48,713 nt of DNA, taken from the NCBI GenBank assembly GCA_015655445.1, contig JAATFA010000160.1, forward strand, positions 1 to 48,713. Reading direction: 5' to 3'. The DNA is from Actinomycetales bacterium. Its GTDB lineage: Bacteria; Actinomycetota; Actinomycetes; Actinomycetales; Microbacteriaceae. Each line of letters starts with the position of its first letter. Positions within the stretch are counted from its first letter, which is position 1. Positions 1-7,431 of this stretch are shown piece by piece. The notes below the pieces were generated by a model. The model made no database searches. It had not been told where the DNA came from and saw nothing but the letters and a program-made list of their open reading frames with translations. The position numbers and the translations under genes were made by a program.

Positions 1-22
1 CCTCGGAGCACACGCTCCGAGG
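1..22. terminator. Perfect 9-bp stem-loop at window edge
   Basis: CCTCGGAGC and GCTCCGAGG form a perfect 9-bp stem around the tetraloop ACAC. No U-tract follows on either strand. It probably ends a gene beyond the left edge, or acts late on the leftward transcript whose last gene stops at 136. A second G+C-rich hairpin (42-57, stem GGGGCC/GGCCCC) follows, so the first 135 bases look like a double terminator region without coding sequence. Confidence 0.55.
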
Positions 23-135
23 CCCTCTCGCATGCCGCGGCGGGGCCGCTCGGCCCCCGCGCTCCTCATGGCGCACACGGCGGCCCGCCGGGCACGGACG
101 GGGACCGGCACCCCCATCGACGCCGGTCCCCCGCT

Positions 136-630
136 TCAGGATCCGGTCGCGCGCACGGCGGGCTCGCCCGCGACCGGCGCCGCCGCGCGACCGCGCGCGG
201 CCGCCGCGGACCGCGCGGGGAACGCCGCGTCGCGCTTGGCCGATCGCAGGAAGAGGATCCCCGTCACGCCGATCGCGACGTGCATGACGATGAACACGAC
301 ATTCTGCGCGGTCGGGTAGCCGGCCGCGATCATGTAGGCGTCGTCGAACACGCCGCGCACCGCCGAGAGCGCGACGATGAGCCACACGAGCGGCTCCTGC
401 CATCGTGGGCGCCACGAGGCGAGGATGAGGAACGCCCCGACGACGAGCATCTCGAGGCCGAACATGAAGAGGTAGTCGAGGAAGCCGCGGTACGCGGTGC
501 CCCCGTGAGGACCGTCGAAGCCCGGGATGACCGTCCCGAGCTTCGCGGCGTTGATCGTCGGCAGCCACAGGGCCCCGAGCACGAGATAGACGATCCCGGT
601 GATCCGGAACCACCATGCGAGCTTCTTCAT
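136..630 (-). CDS. BphX-like small integral membrane protein
   Basis: This is a 164-residue membrane protein with about four hydrophobic segments (roughly 10-27, 50-72, 80-95, 109-128) and an Ala/Arg-rich C-terminal tail. The N-terminus (MKKLAWWFRITGIVYLVLG) and the overall layout resemble the BphX family, whose biochemical role is unknown. The ATG at 630 lies 6 nt from a TACGGT box (637-642, complement), so the mRNA may be leaderless. A perfect inverted repeat (645-671) sits directly upstream, in the -35/spacer area, and overlaps the stop of the preceding TetR gene. The regulator therefore probably represses this gene. Family assignment is by resemblance only. Confidence 0.7.
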   Translation of the reverse strand: MKKLAWWFRITGIVYLVLGALWLPTINAAKLGTVIPGFDGPHGGTAYRGFLDYLFMFGLEMLVVGAFLILASWRPRWQEPLVWLIVALSAVRGVFDDAYMIAAGYPTAQNVVFIVMHVAIGVTGILFLRSAKRDAAFPARSAAAARGRAAAPVAGEPAVRATGS

Positions 631-644
631 GCGCTCACCGTACC

Positions 645-671
645 ATTGATTAGACCACCGATCTAATCAAT
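645..671. promoter_or_regulatory. Probable TetR operator (10-7-10 inverted repeat)
   Basis: ATTGATTAGA (645-654) and TCTAATCAAT (662-671) are a perfect 10-bp inverted repeat with a 7-bp spacer, A+T-rich in a G+C-rich setting. It covers the stop codon (663-665) of the TetR gene and ends 15 bp before the ATG of the BphX-like gene, just upstream of its TACGGT -10-like box. Position and symmetry suit a TetR-dimer operator controlling the downstream membrane protein. Binding by the adjacent regulator is inferred. Confidence 0.7.
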
Positions 672-1322
672 CTTGTCGACGACGGCGCCCTCGTCGAACA
701 CGAGGCGCTCGAGGGAGCGCCGCAGCCAGGCCTCGTACCGCTCGCGGGTCCAGCCGGAGTCCTCGACGAAATAGAGGTAGGCCGCGGGACCGGTCAGGAA
801 GCCGAGCACGTCGGCCGCCCCCCCCGCGCGCGCCTCGTCGACCACGCCGTAGCGCACGAGGAAGGACGCCCCGAGGGCCATGTCCGCCCGCCGCCGCTGC
901 TCGAGCTGCGCGGCCGTCTCGCGCACGACCGGGTCGGCGTCGGCCGCCGCGACGAAGGCGCGCCAGATGCCCGCGGCGCGCTCGTTCGCCATCGCGAGAA
1001 AGGAGACGTAGCGCGAGAGCGCCTCGTCCAGGCTCGGCGCGGCGAGGATCTGCGCGAACTCGGGCCGCTCGCTCAGCGAGTGCTGCCCCTCGCTGCCGGC
1101 GAAGGTGCGCTCGAACGCCGCGAGGAGGAGCGCCGACTTCGGGCCGGCGAGGTTGACCGACTGCACGGAGACACCGGCCTCGAGGGCGATTGCGCGCATG
1201 GGGGTGGCGACGTAGCCGTCGCGCACGAAGAGCTTCGCCGCCGCGTCGACGATGCGCGCGCGCGTCGCCGCGGCCTCGGCCTCGCGCCGCGGCGATCGAT
1301 AGGGTCGGGGAGCGGTCGTCAG
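663..1322 (-). CDS. TetR/AcrR family transcriptional regulator
   Basis: This is a TetR-type repressor. The helix-turn-helix is recognisable around ARIVDAAAKLFVRDGY and MRAIALEAGVSVQSV, followed by an alpha-helical ligand-binding domain. Start choice is difficult. The first GTG in frame (1226) would remove half of the DNA-binding domain. Upstream the frame stays open with a typical N-terminus (TTAPRPYRSPRREAEAAATR), but it contains no ATG, GTG or TTG before the stop near 1363. The best start is therefore a CTG at 1322, giving 219 residues. There is no clear ribosome binding site. It is followed by the BphX-like gene, with a perfect operator-like repeat at the junction. Confidence 0.8.
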   Translation of the reverse strand: MTTAPRPYRSPRREAEAAATRARIVDAAAKLFVRDGYVATPMRAIALEAGVSVQSVNLAGPKSALLLAAFERTFAGSEGQHSLSERPEFAQILAAPSLDEALSRYVSFLAMANERAAGIWRAFVAAADADPVVRETAAQLEQRRRADMALGASFLVRYGVVDEARAGGAADVLGFLTGPAAYLYFVEDSGWTRERYEAWLRRSLERLVFDEGAVVDKID

Positions 1323-1354
1323 GATGGGCCCATTTCGGTTAGAGTGCCGGTACG

Positions 1355-1383
1355 TCCATTAGGGCAATGATACGGCCAATGGA
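1355..1383. promoter_or_regulatory. Weak inverted repeat between divergent tetR and glycosyltransferase genes
   Basis: TCCATT (1355-1360) and AATGGA (1378-1383) are inverted around a 17-bp spacer in the short divergent region. It could be a second regulatory site, but the match is short and unlike the operator at 645-671. Confidence 0.25.
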
Positions 1384-1401
1384 GATCAGATCGGGGAAAG
1401 A

Positions 1402-2691
1402 ATGGCCTCCTACCTTATCGGCAGCACCCCCATCCACGGCCATGTCGCGCCCATGCTCGCGATCGGCGCGCACCTCGTGCGCCGCGGCCACCGCGTCACG
1501 ATGGTCACCGGCAGCAGGTTCCGCGATCGCGTCGAGGCCGCCGGCATCGACGTCATCGGCTTCTCGGGCCGCGCCGACTTCGACGACCGCGACCCCGCGA
1601 GCTACCTGCCGGACCAGCATCGCCATCCGCCGGGCATCCGACGCGCGCAGTACGACATCCGCACGATCTTCATCGAGACGATCCCCGACCAGTTCCGGTC
1701 CATGCGCGCCGCGCTCGAGGCGCGCGCGCCCGACGCGATCCTTGTCGACGGCGCCTTCGCGGGCATCGCCCCGATGCTCTTCGGCGACGCCCCGCGACCG
1801 CCGATCATCGGCATCGGCGTGCTCCCGCTCGCGCAGATGAGCCGCGACGTGGCCCCCGCGGGCATGGGGCTGCCGCCCTCGGCGACGCCGCTCGGGCGAC
1901 TGCGCAACCGCACGCTCAACCTCGTCGCGCGCGACGTGCTCTTCCGGGCGACTCAGGAGGCCGCCGGGCGCGCGTTCGCCGAAGTCGGGGCTCGGCCGCC
2001 GCACCGGTTCATCATGGACCTCTCGTCGGCCTTCGACGCCTTCCTGCAGCTCAACGCCGCCGCGTTCGAGTACCCGCGCAGCGACCTCTCCCCCAACGTG
2101 CGCTTCGTCGGTCCCATCCCCGTGCAGGCCACGGCGGGACCCACGCCGCCCTGGTGGGGCGATCTGGACGGCACGCGTCCCGTCGTGCACGTGACGCAGG
2201 GCACGATCGACAACCTCGACCTCGGACGGCTCCTGCGGCCGACGATCGACGGGCTCGCGGACGACGAGACGCTCGTCGTGGCGAGCACGGGCGGCCGCCC
2301 CCTCGCCGAGCTCGGGCCTCTGCCGTCGAACGCACGCGCCGCCGAATACCTGCCCTACGATCGCCTGCTCCCCCTCGTCGACGTCGTCGTCACGAATGGG
2401 GGCTTCGGGGGCGTGCAGAACGCGCTGAGCGAGGGGATCCCGCTCGTCGTCGCGGGCGTGACCGAGGACAAGCCGGAGGTCGCCGCTCGCGTCGCGCGCA
2501 CGCGTGCGGGGATCAGCCTGCGCACGGGCACGCCGAGCGCCGCGCAGGTCGCCGGCGCGGTGCGGCGCGTGCTCTCCGAGCCCGCGTACAGCGAGGCGGC
2601 ACGCCGACAGGCGCAGGCGATCGCCGAGTGCGACCCGCTCGCGACGATCGAGGCCGAGCTCGAGCGGCTCGCGCTCACGGGACAAAAATGA
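1402..2691 (+). CDS. Macrolide-type (GT1, UGT-like) glycosyltransferase
   Basis: A 429-residue GT-B glycosyltransferase of the MGT/UGT type. It transfers a sugar from a nucleotide donor to a small hydrophobic acceptor in the cytoplasm. The N-terminal Rossmann half begins with GSTPIHGHVAPMLAIGAHL, the acceptor-side signature. The C-terminal donor half carries YLPYDRLLPLVDVVVTNGG, with the NGGFGG motif at about 332-337 replacing the common HGG of the family, followed by SEGIPLVVAG. GGGGAAAG precedes the ATG. It is divergent from the TetR gene, so the regulator may respond to the substrate. The acceptor cannot be told from sequence. Confidence 0.88.
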   Translation: MASYLIGSTPIHGHVAPMLAIGAHLVRRGHRVTMVTGSRFRDRVEAAGIDVIGFSGRADFDDRDPASYLPDQHRHPPGIRRAQYDIRTIFIETIPDQFRSMRAALEARAPDAILVDGAFAGIAPMLFGDAPRPPIIGIGVLPLAQMSRDVAPAGMGLPPSATPLGRLRNRTLNLVARDVLFRATQEAAGRAFAEVGARPPHRFIMDLSSAFDAFLQLNAAAFEYPRSDLSPNVRFVGPIPVQATAGPTPPWWGDLDGTRPVVHVTQGTIDNLDLGRLLRPTIDGLADDETLVVASTGGRPLAELGPLPSNARAAEYLPYDRLLPLVDVVVTNGGFGGVQNALSEGIPLVVAGVTEDKPEVAARVARTRAGISLRTGTPSAAQVAGAVRRVLSEPAYSEAARRQAQAIAECDPLATIEAELERLALTGQK

Positions 2692-2692
2692 G

Positions 2693-2703
2693 TAGATGAT
2701 CTA
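2693..2703. promoter_or_regulatory. Short A+T-rich palindrome before membrane protein
   Basis: TAGAT-G-ATCTA is a perfect 11-bp palindrome just after the glycosyltransferase stop, in an A+T-rich stretch that also holds TAGTAT (2713-2718), a possible -10 box for the next gene. It is a candidate operator/promoter; the regulator is unknown. Confidence 0.35.
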
Positions 2704-2758
2704 GCTAATGAATAGTATGGTGGTGCATCGGAATATCCCTTCGACGACAGGACCATCG

Positions 2759-3394
2759 ATGACCGACATCACCTCCGCGGCTCCCGAGAGCCGCACGACC
2801 CCGACGGGCGCGGCGCGCTGGCGCGTCGCCGGCGGCGCCCCGCTGCTCCTGGCGGCCGTGCTGCTCCTCGTCGCCACCCTCATCGAGGCGGCCGTGCTGC
2901 CGCACCCCGACCGCCACGACGGACTCTTCTGGACCTTTGCGGCGCTCTTCGCACTCAGCTCGATCCTCTTCCTCGTGGCCGCCGTGCCGCTCGCCTTCGG
3001 CACCGACGGCGAGGACGGCGTCGTCGGCTCGTCCGCGACCGGCAGGACGGCCCTCCTCGCCTTCGCGGTCTTCTGGATCCTCGCGCAGGGGCTCTACCTC
3101 GTCGGCACCTACCTCGCGCCCGCGTCGGGCTGGCTCGCGGCCTCGACCGTGCTCTCGATCCTCATGCTCGCGTGCGCGGCGGTCGCCGCCGTCGTCGTCG
3201 TCATGCGACATGTCGTCTCGGGCGCCGCGCGCTGGAGCATGCTCGGTGCGGTCGTCGTGTCGGCGGTCACCGGCGGCGTCGCCTCCGGCACGGACGACGT
3301 GACGATCGTGACCGTCATGCACTGCCTCTCGGCCGCCGGCTTCGCCGCGGTCGCGATCAGCTACCTCACCGCGCGTCCGCGGCGGCTCCGGTAG
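2759..3394 (+). CDS. Hypothetical multi-pass membrane protein
   Basis: A protein of 211 residues with about six hydrophobic segments starting at LLLAAVLLLVATLIEAA; no family was recognised with confidence. The ATG at 2759 is preferred because AGGA lies 6 nt upstream. An in-frame ATG at 2708 would add 17 polar residues and falls inside a promoter-like A+T-rich stretch. It follows the glycosyltransferase by 67 bp on the same strand and may be co-expressed. Its 3' end overlaps the convergent thioredoxin gene by 29 bp. An export or sensor role would be guesswork. Confidence 0.75.
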   Translation: MTDITSAAPESRTTPTGAARWRVAGGAPLLLAAVLLLVATLIEAAVLPHPDRHDGLFWTFAALFALSSILFLVAAVPLAFGTDGEDGVVGSSATGRTALLAFAVFWILAQGLYLVGTYLAPASGWLAASTVLSILMLACAAVAAVVVVMRHVVSGAARWSMLGAVVVSAVTGGVASGTDDVTIVTVMHCLSAAGFAAVAISYLTARPRRLR

Positions 3395-3845
3395 ACCCGG
3401 CCGCGGCGAGCGACGCGTCGAGCCACGATCGCAGCTGGGGAGCGGGGACCGCGCCGACCGTGCGGGCGGCCTCCGCTCCGTTGGCGTAGAGCAGCAGCGT
3501 CGGGATGCCCGTGACGCCGTGCCGCGCGCTTACCTGCGGCGAGACGTCGGCGTTCACCTTCGCGACCTTGAGCTCGCCCGCGCGCTCCCTCGCGAGCTGC
3601 TCGACCACAGGCGCGATCGCCCGGCACGGACCGCACCACGGCGCCCACACGTCCACGAGCACGGGCAGGGAGCTGTGCACGACCGCGTCGTCGAAGGTCG
3701 CGTCGTCCGCGTCCACGATCCACGGCAGGAACGCGTGGCACGACGCGCACCGCACGCGCCCGCGGCGCGCGACCGGAACGCGATTGCGCGTGCCGCAGCT
3801 CGGACACGTCGCGACCGCCGCGGCGGCCCGCTGCGTGGAGGTCAT
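3366..3845 (-). CDS. trxC: Thioredoxin with N-terminal zinc-finger (thioredoxin-2 type)
   Basis: A 159-residue cytoplasmic dithiol oxidoreductase. Residues 14-36 carry two CxxC pairs (CPSC at 14-17, CASC at 33-36), the zinc-binding N-terminal module of Trx2/TrxC. The thioredoxin fold follows, with the active site WCGPC at 70-74 and a cis-proline TGIPT near 115. The ATG overlaps the stop of the glutaredoxin gene as ATGA (3842-3845), so translation is coupled. With the peroxiredoxin and glutaredoxin upstream it forms a peroxide-reduction operon, likely regenerating the peroxidase or other oxidised thiols. The symbol is by domain architecture. Confidence 0.9.
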   Translation of the reverse strand: MTSTQRAAAAVATCPSCGTRNRVPVARRGRVRCASCHAFLPWIVDADDATFDDAVVHSSLPVLVDVWAPWCGPCRAIAPVVEQLARERAGELKVAKVNADVSPQVSARHGVTGIPTLLLYANGAEAARTVGAVPAPQLRSWLDASLAAAGSTGAAADAR

Positions 3846-4156
3846 AGCGCGACCCCGTGCATGGCGAGCATGCGGCGCACCTCCGCGAAGGTCGGAGCCA
3901 TGAGCCAGTCGCCGTCGACGTAGACGACGGGCGTGCGGAGCCGGCCGCCGGCAAGCAGCTGCAGCTTGCGCTCCGCGTCCGGATGCAGGTCGAGGTCCAC
4001 GTACTCGTATGCGATGCCCGCGCGCGCGAGCCCGCGCCGGATCGCCTGCGTGAGGCCGCACCAGCGCGTCCCGTAGATCGCGACGGGCACCGTCACCCTC
4101 GGCTCGGGACGCGGTCGCGACCACGTGGGAGCCGTCATCGCACCGAGAAGAGTCAT
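3842..4156 (-). CDS. Glutaredoxin/mycoredoxin-like protein with monothiol CGLT site
   Basis: A 104-residue thioredoxin-fold protein related to actinobacterial mycoredoxins. The strand-helix IYGTRWC is followed by the active site C33-G-L-T36, then LRTPVVYVDG with the cis-proline. The second cysteine of the usual CxxC is a threonine, so it is a monothiol type that would act on mixed disulfides (mycothiol in actinobacteria, by family knowledge). The ATG at 4156 has GAGGA upstream; the ATG at 4138 is a less likely start. It starts 24 bp after the peroxiredoxin stop and ends in an ATGA overlap with the thioredoxin. Confidence 0.82.
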   Translation of the reverse strand: MTLLGAMTAPTWSRPRPEPRVTVPVAIYGTRWCGLTQAIRRGLARAGIAYEYVDLDLHPDAERKLQLLAGGRLRTPVVYVDGDWLMAPTFAEVRRMLAMHGVAL

Positions 4157-4180
4157 CGCACGTTCCTCCTCATCGCTGTC

Positions 4181-4789
4181 TCATACGTGCTCGGGGCCGT
4201 CCTGCCCGGCGCTCACGAGGTCGAGCGCGGCCACGAGCTCATCGAAATCGGGAAGATGATGCAGCTGGGGCGAGACATGCGCCCAGCGAATGACGCCGTC
4301 GCGGTCCAGCACGTAGAGCGCACGCTCGCTGAACCCGTCGCCCTCGCGCCACACGCGGTAGCGGCGCGCGACGTCGCCCCGCGGGTGGAAGTCCGACAGC
4401 AGCGGGAAGCGGATGCCGCGCACCGCCGCCCACGCGCCGTGGCTGTAGATCGAGTCGACGGAGATCCCGAGCAGCTGGACGCCGCGCGAGGCGAACTCGT
4501 CGTGCTCCTGCTGATAGAGCTCGAGCTGCACGCTGCACCCCGGGCTCCAGTCCAGGGGGTAGAACACGAGCGCGACCGGTCGGCCGCGCAGATCCGCCAG
4601 CCGCACGAGGGTGCCGCTGGCGTCCGGCAGAGCGAAGTCGGGAGCGGGCGTGCCGACGGGCAGCCCCTCCGCCACGCGCTCGCCCTCCATGGGCGGCGCC
4701 GTGCGGTAGAGGTCGCGCACGTCCGGCTCGGCCGGGTCCACGATCCTCAGCTGCGACGTCTCATCGAGCAGGGAGAGCGCGTCCGTCAC
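4181..4789 (-). CDS. Peroxiredoxin (AhpC/TSA family)
   Basis: A 202-residue thiol peroxidase that would reduce hydroperoxides in the cytosol. The peroxiredoxin core starts at GTPAPDFALPDASG (about 46-59). The peroxidatic cysteine is C85, in the motif FYPLDWSPGC, followed by ELYQQEHDEFASRGVQLLG and SERALYVLDRDGVIRW. No obvious resolving cysteine is present, which suits a 1-Cys enzyme recycled by the glutaredoxin and thioredoxin encoded next. The GTG at 4789 is chosen because GGGAGG lies 5 nt upstream and the residues before it are low-complexity Arg/Pro. The three genes form one redox operon. Confidence 0.9.
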   Translation of the reverse strand: MTDALSLLDETSQLRIVDPAEPDVRDLYRTAPPMEGERVAEGLPVGTPAPDFALPDASGTLVRLADLRGRPVALVFYPLDWSPGCSVQLELYQQEHDEFASRGVQLLGISVDSIYSHGAWAAVRGIRFPLLSDFHPRGDVARRYRVWREGDGFSERALYVLDRDGVIRWAHVSPQLHHLPDFDELVAALDLVSAGQDGPEHV

Positions 4790-4907
4790 GCGAGCCTCCC
4801 CAGACGAGCGGAGACGCGGGGACGCGACCTGTGGACGGGAACGGGGACGCCGCGCATCCGCGAGCCCGTGGAGCCGCTGCTCCGGCGGCCCCACGGGATC
4901 CAGCGAG

Positions 4908-5411
4908 TCAGGCTGCGTGCGAATGCGCGGGCTGGGCTTTTCCCTCGCTCACCGCCTCGGGCCTCGAGGACGCCTCGCTCGCGCCGGCCGTGATCGCCGC
5001 CGACTCGGCGACCGTGCCGGCCGTGACCGCGATCCTCTTCGGCCGCGCGTTCTCCACGATCGGCATCACCACGGTCAGCACGCCGTCTCGGTAGTCCGCT
5101 CGGATGCCGTCGACGTCGACGTCCTGGCCCAGCGCCATGCTCCTGACGACCGACGCGTCGGAGCGCTCCTTGAGGAGCCACTCGCCCTCGGTCCACTCGG
5201 AGCTCGTCGAGCGATCGGCTCGAATCGTCAGCCAGCGCCCGTCGACGGACACGTCGATGGACTTCGGGTCGACCCCCGGAAGGTCCGCGTCGACCACGTA
5301 GCGATCCGACTCACGACGAACGTTCATCGGCGCGGCCTGCCCCCACCCGCTCAGGGCGGTGGACAAGGCCGAGTCGATCCGATCCAGTTCCTGCATCACA
5401 TCGAAGAGCAT
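4908..5411 (-). CDS. hsp20: Hsp20/alpha-crystallin small heat shock protein
   Basis: A 167-residue ATP-independent chaperone that binds unfolding proteins. The alpha-crystallin domain spans about residues 30-120 (VRRESDRYVVDADLPGV, the beta-strand IDVSVDGRWLTIRA, and ADYRDGVLTVVMPI near its end) and is followed by a variable Ala/Ser-rich tail. Two adjacent ATGs exist. GGAGG lies 3 nt from the first (5414) and 6 nt from the second (5411), so the second is preferred. No HspR-type inverted repeat is visible upstream. It lies 118 bp upstream of the peroxiredoxin on the same strand and may be a separate stress unit. Confidence 0.92.
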   Translation of the reverse strand: MLFDVMQELDRIDSALSTALSGWGQAAPMNVRRESDRYVVDADLPGVDPKSIDVSVDGRWLTIRADRSTSSEWTEGEWLLKERSDASVVRSMALGQDVDVDGIRADYRDGVLTVVMPIVENARPKRIAVTAGTVAESAAITAGASEASSRPEAVSEGKAQPAHSHAA

Positions 5412-5510
5412 CATCGACCTCCAATCCCTGAATCACTTGCGGATCAGTTGTCGATAGTGGTGACGCACGAGCGCGCGAGAATATTCCCGCCCTCCGCCCC
5501 GTCCATAAGA

Positions 5511-5580
5511 ACTCGCGCCGGCGTGTCTGACGTGGGCGACCGGAATTCCGGGCGCCCACGTCAGACACGCCGGCGCGAGT
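5511..5580. repeat. 70-bp near-perfect palindrome after GH127
   Basis: Positions 5511-5538 are an exact reverse complement of 5553-5580 (28 bp). The 14-bp centre contains CCGGAATTCCGG (5540-5551), itself a perfect 12-bp palindrome. Only one symmetric pair (5539/5552) does not match, so the whole is a 35+35 palindrome with one mismatch. It begins within the GH127 stop codon. It would stop the arabinose operon transcript, but it is far longer than a normal terminator stem and lacks a U-tract. Confidence 0.9.
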
Positions 5581-7370
5581 CAGACGATGCGGGGATCGTC
5601 GAGGTCGAAGTAGACGCGGTAGGGGAACCGGTCGGGGTAGTCGGCGAGCGGCTTCAACGCCCCCTGCGGCAGGCGCGCCGTGCCCGGTCCGACCGGGCGG
5701 TAGACGAGCCCCTCCTCGCGCGTGAAGGCGCGGCCCAGGTCGACCATCTGCCACGGCGTGTGCAGCGCGATCGGCGAGGTCCACTCGGCCGTCTGGGCGA
5801 GCACGACGGGTCCGTGCGCGAAGGCGACGCGGTTCGGGTGCTGCCGGTCGATCGGCAGCACCCGCAGCCCCGCACCGAGCACGATCTCGATGCGATCGCC
5901 GTCCCTCCACTCTCGCGCGAGCTCGGCCCACGTGCCCGGGCGGCATGCGACGCCCGCGTCCTCGCCGTTCACGCGGATCGTCATCCCCTCGCTCCAGGCG
6001 GGCACGCGCACACGCACCGTGAACCCCTCGGCGCCCGTGCCGTGCACGACGATCTCGCTCGTGTCCTCGACGGGGAAGGACGTGCTCTGCGTGAGGCTCC
6101 ACGTGCGGCCGCCGCGCTCCCACTCGACCGTCGACGGCACGAACAGCGCGACGGCGATCCCGTCGTCGCTCGCGTGGTAGACGAGGTCCGGCAGGTGCGC
6201 GACGTTCTGGATGTAGGTGCCGGAGCAGCACGGCCAGTCGTCCCAGTGCGGGAGCTTCGTCGCGATCCCCAGACGGTAGTCCTGGTAGTACGGAGAGCGG
6301 CCCGAGGCGCGCACGGGCGTCACGGCGCCGATGCCGCTGTAGACGAGCTGCTCGACCCAGTCGCCGTAGTGCGCCTCACCCGTGTGCCGCAGGAGCGCCG
6401 CGGACAGCTTGAAGGCCGCCCACGTGCCGCACACGATCTCCGCGCTGTCCGTGCGCCACTCCACCGACCGTCCGAGGGCGCCGTCCTCGGGCAGCGTGAG
6501 CTCGCCCGGGCCGTAGCCGCCCGTCGCATAGGTCTGCGTCGTCGTGAAGTACTCGTGCGCGTTCCGCAGGATGCGCAGGTACCGCTCGTCGCCCGTCACC
6601 TCGTAGACCGCGGCGGCGGAGGCGAACGTGTTGAGGTGGGAGTAGGCGTGGAGCCACACGGGCACGTCCCACGGCTGGCCGGGCGGAGGCGGCGTGAGGA
6701 AGCGGTCCCAGTAGGCGTCGTAGTGCCACTCCTGCGCGAACTCGCGCACGGAGTCGTCGGCACCGAGAAGCCACGCGCGATAGAAGTTCTCGGAGAGGGT
6801 GTACCACTCGAGGGTGCGCGTGGGACTGAGGATGCCGCCCTCGAAGTCGACGGCGTCGCCCACCGGGCGCTCACGGCCGAACACGCGCGACGACGCCTCG
6901 GCGATCGGGGCCACGAGCTCGAGCATCTCCGGGTGGCCGCCATATTCGGCGAGGTCGACGAGACCGCACACGACCTTCTCGATGCCGTAGCCGCTCAAGC
7001 CGTGGTCGCCGCCCGGCGGCACGGTCTCCCACCACCCGCGCACGAGCTCGACCGCGCGCTCGATCGCCTCCGGTGCTCCGGCCGTGACGCCCAGGCGCGC
7101 GAGCCCGCTCACCCACTGGCCGAAGGTGGACTCGGTGGTCCTCGACGACCAGCCGGTCATCGCGCGGCCGGGCGCGGGCAAGCCCGCACGCTCGCGGAAG
7201 CCGTGCAGGACGTCGTCGGGGGCGAGCCCCAGATAGGTCTCGAGCGCGTCGCTCATGCGCTCCGCGAGGGGCCCCCCGGTGATGCGCACGCGTCCCGTGT
7301 AGCCGAGGGAGCGCAGGACGGGAGTCGGGACGGCGCGCGACGCGGGTCGCGCGGGGACGGTGCTGCTCAT
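5580..7370 (-). CDS. GH127 beta-L-arabinofuranosidase-like glycoside hydrolase
   Basis: A 596-residue protein of the DUF1680/GH127 type with an (alpha/alpha)6 catalytic barrel and C-terminal beta domains. It lacks a signal peptide, so it acts on imported arabino-oligosaccharides. The conserved cysteine cluster WPCCSGT (C381, C382) is present; in the family this holds the zinc-bound cysteine nucleophile. E311 and C314 (EIVC) match the other metal-ligand region, although the family usually has ExC. TGGYGPGE supplies a candidate acid/base glutamate. AAGGA precedes the ATG. It is last in the operon of binding lipoprotein, two permeases and this enzyme, and ends in a 70-bp palindrome. Confidence 0.9.
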   Translation of the reverse strand: MSSTVPARPASRAVPTPVLRSLGYTGRVRITGGPLAERMSDALETYLGLAPDDVLHGFRERAGLPAPGRAMTGWSSRTTESTFGQWVSGLARLGVTAGAPEAIERAVELVRGWWETVPPGGDHGLSGYGIEKVVCGLVDLAEYGGHPEMLELVAPIAEASSRVFGRERPVGDAVDFEGGILSPTRTLEWYTLSENFYRAWLLGADDSVREFAQEWHYDAYWDRFLTPPPPGQPWDVPVWLHAYSHLNTFASAAAVYEVTGDERYLRILRNAHEYFTTTQTYATGGYGPGELTLPEDGALGRSVEWRTDSAEIVCGTWAAFKLSAALLRHTGEAHYGDWVEQLVYSGIGAVTPVRASGRSPYYQDYRLGIATKLPHWDDWPCCSGTYIQNVAHLPDLVYHASDDGIAVALFVPSTVEWERGGRTWSLTQSTSFPVEDTSEIVVHGTGAEGFTVRVRVPAWSEGMTIRVNGEDAGVACRPGTWAELAREWRDGDRIEIVLGAGLRVLPIDRQHPNRVAFAHGPVVLAQTAEWTSPIALHTPWQMVDLGRAFTREEGLVYRPVGPGTARLPQGALKPLADYPDRFPYRVYFDLDDPRIV

Positions 7371-7431
7371 GGGATCCTTCCGCGGAAGAGGGGCTGGATG
7401 GTCGGAGGAGCGGTGCGCCTCGCTCGAGCGC

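Noticed and set aside
1339-2685. Long open frame on the minus strand opposite the glycosyltransferase
   Set aside because: It is Arg/Asp-rich low-complexity sequence with no family motif, produced by G+C-rich codon bias opposite a well-supported gene. The same holds for the plus-strand frames at 4917-7442, 8243-10273 and 27587-30796.
2708-2758. ATG at 2708 as start of the hypothetical membrane protein
   Set aside because: It sits in an A+T-rich promoter-like stretch, and AGGA with good spacing supports the ATG at 2759.
5412-5510. HspR (HAIR-type) repressor site before the Hsp20 gene
   Set aside because: No CTTGAGT-N7-ACTCAAG-like repeat is present; only GAATATTC is palindromic.
5511-5580. 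Insertion-sequence remnant
   Set aside because: No transposase fragment or separate target duplication is seen around the palindrome; it is described as a palindrome only.
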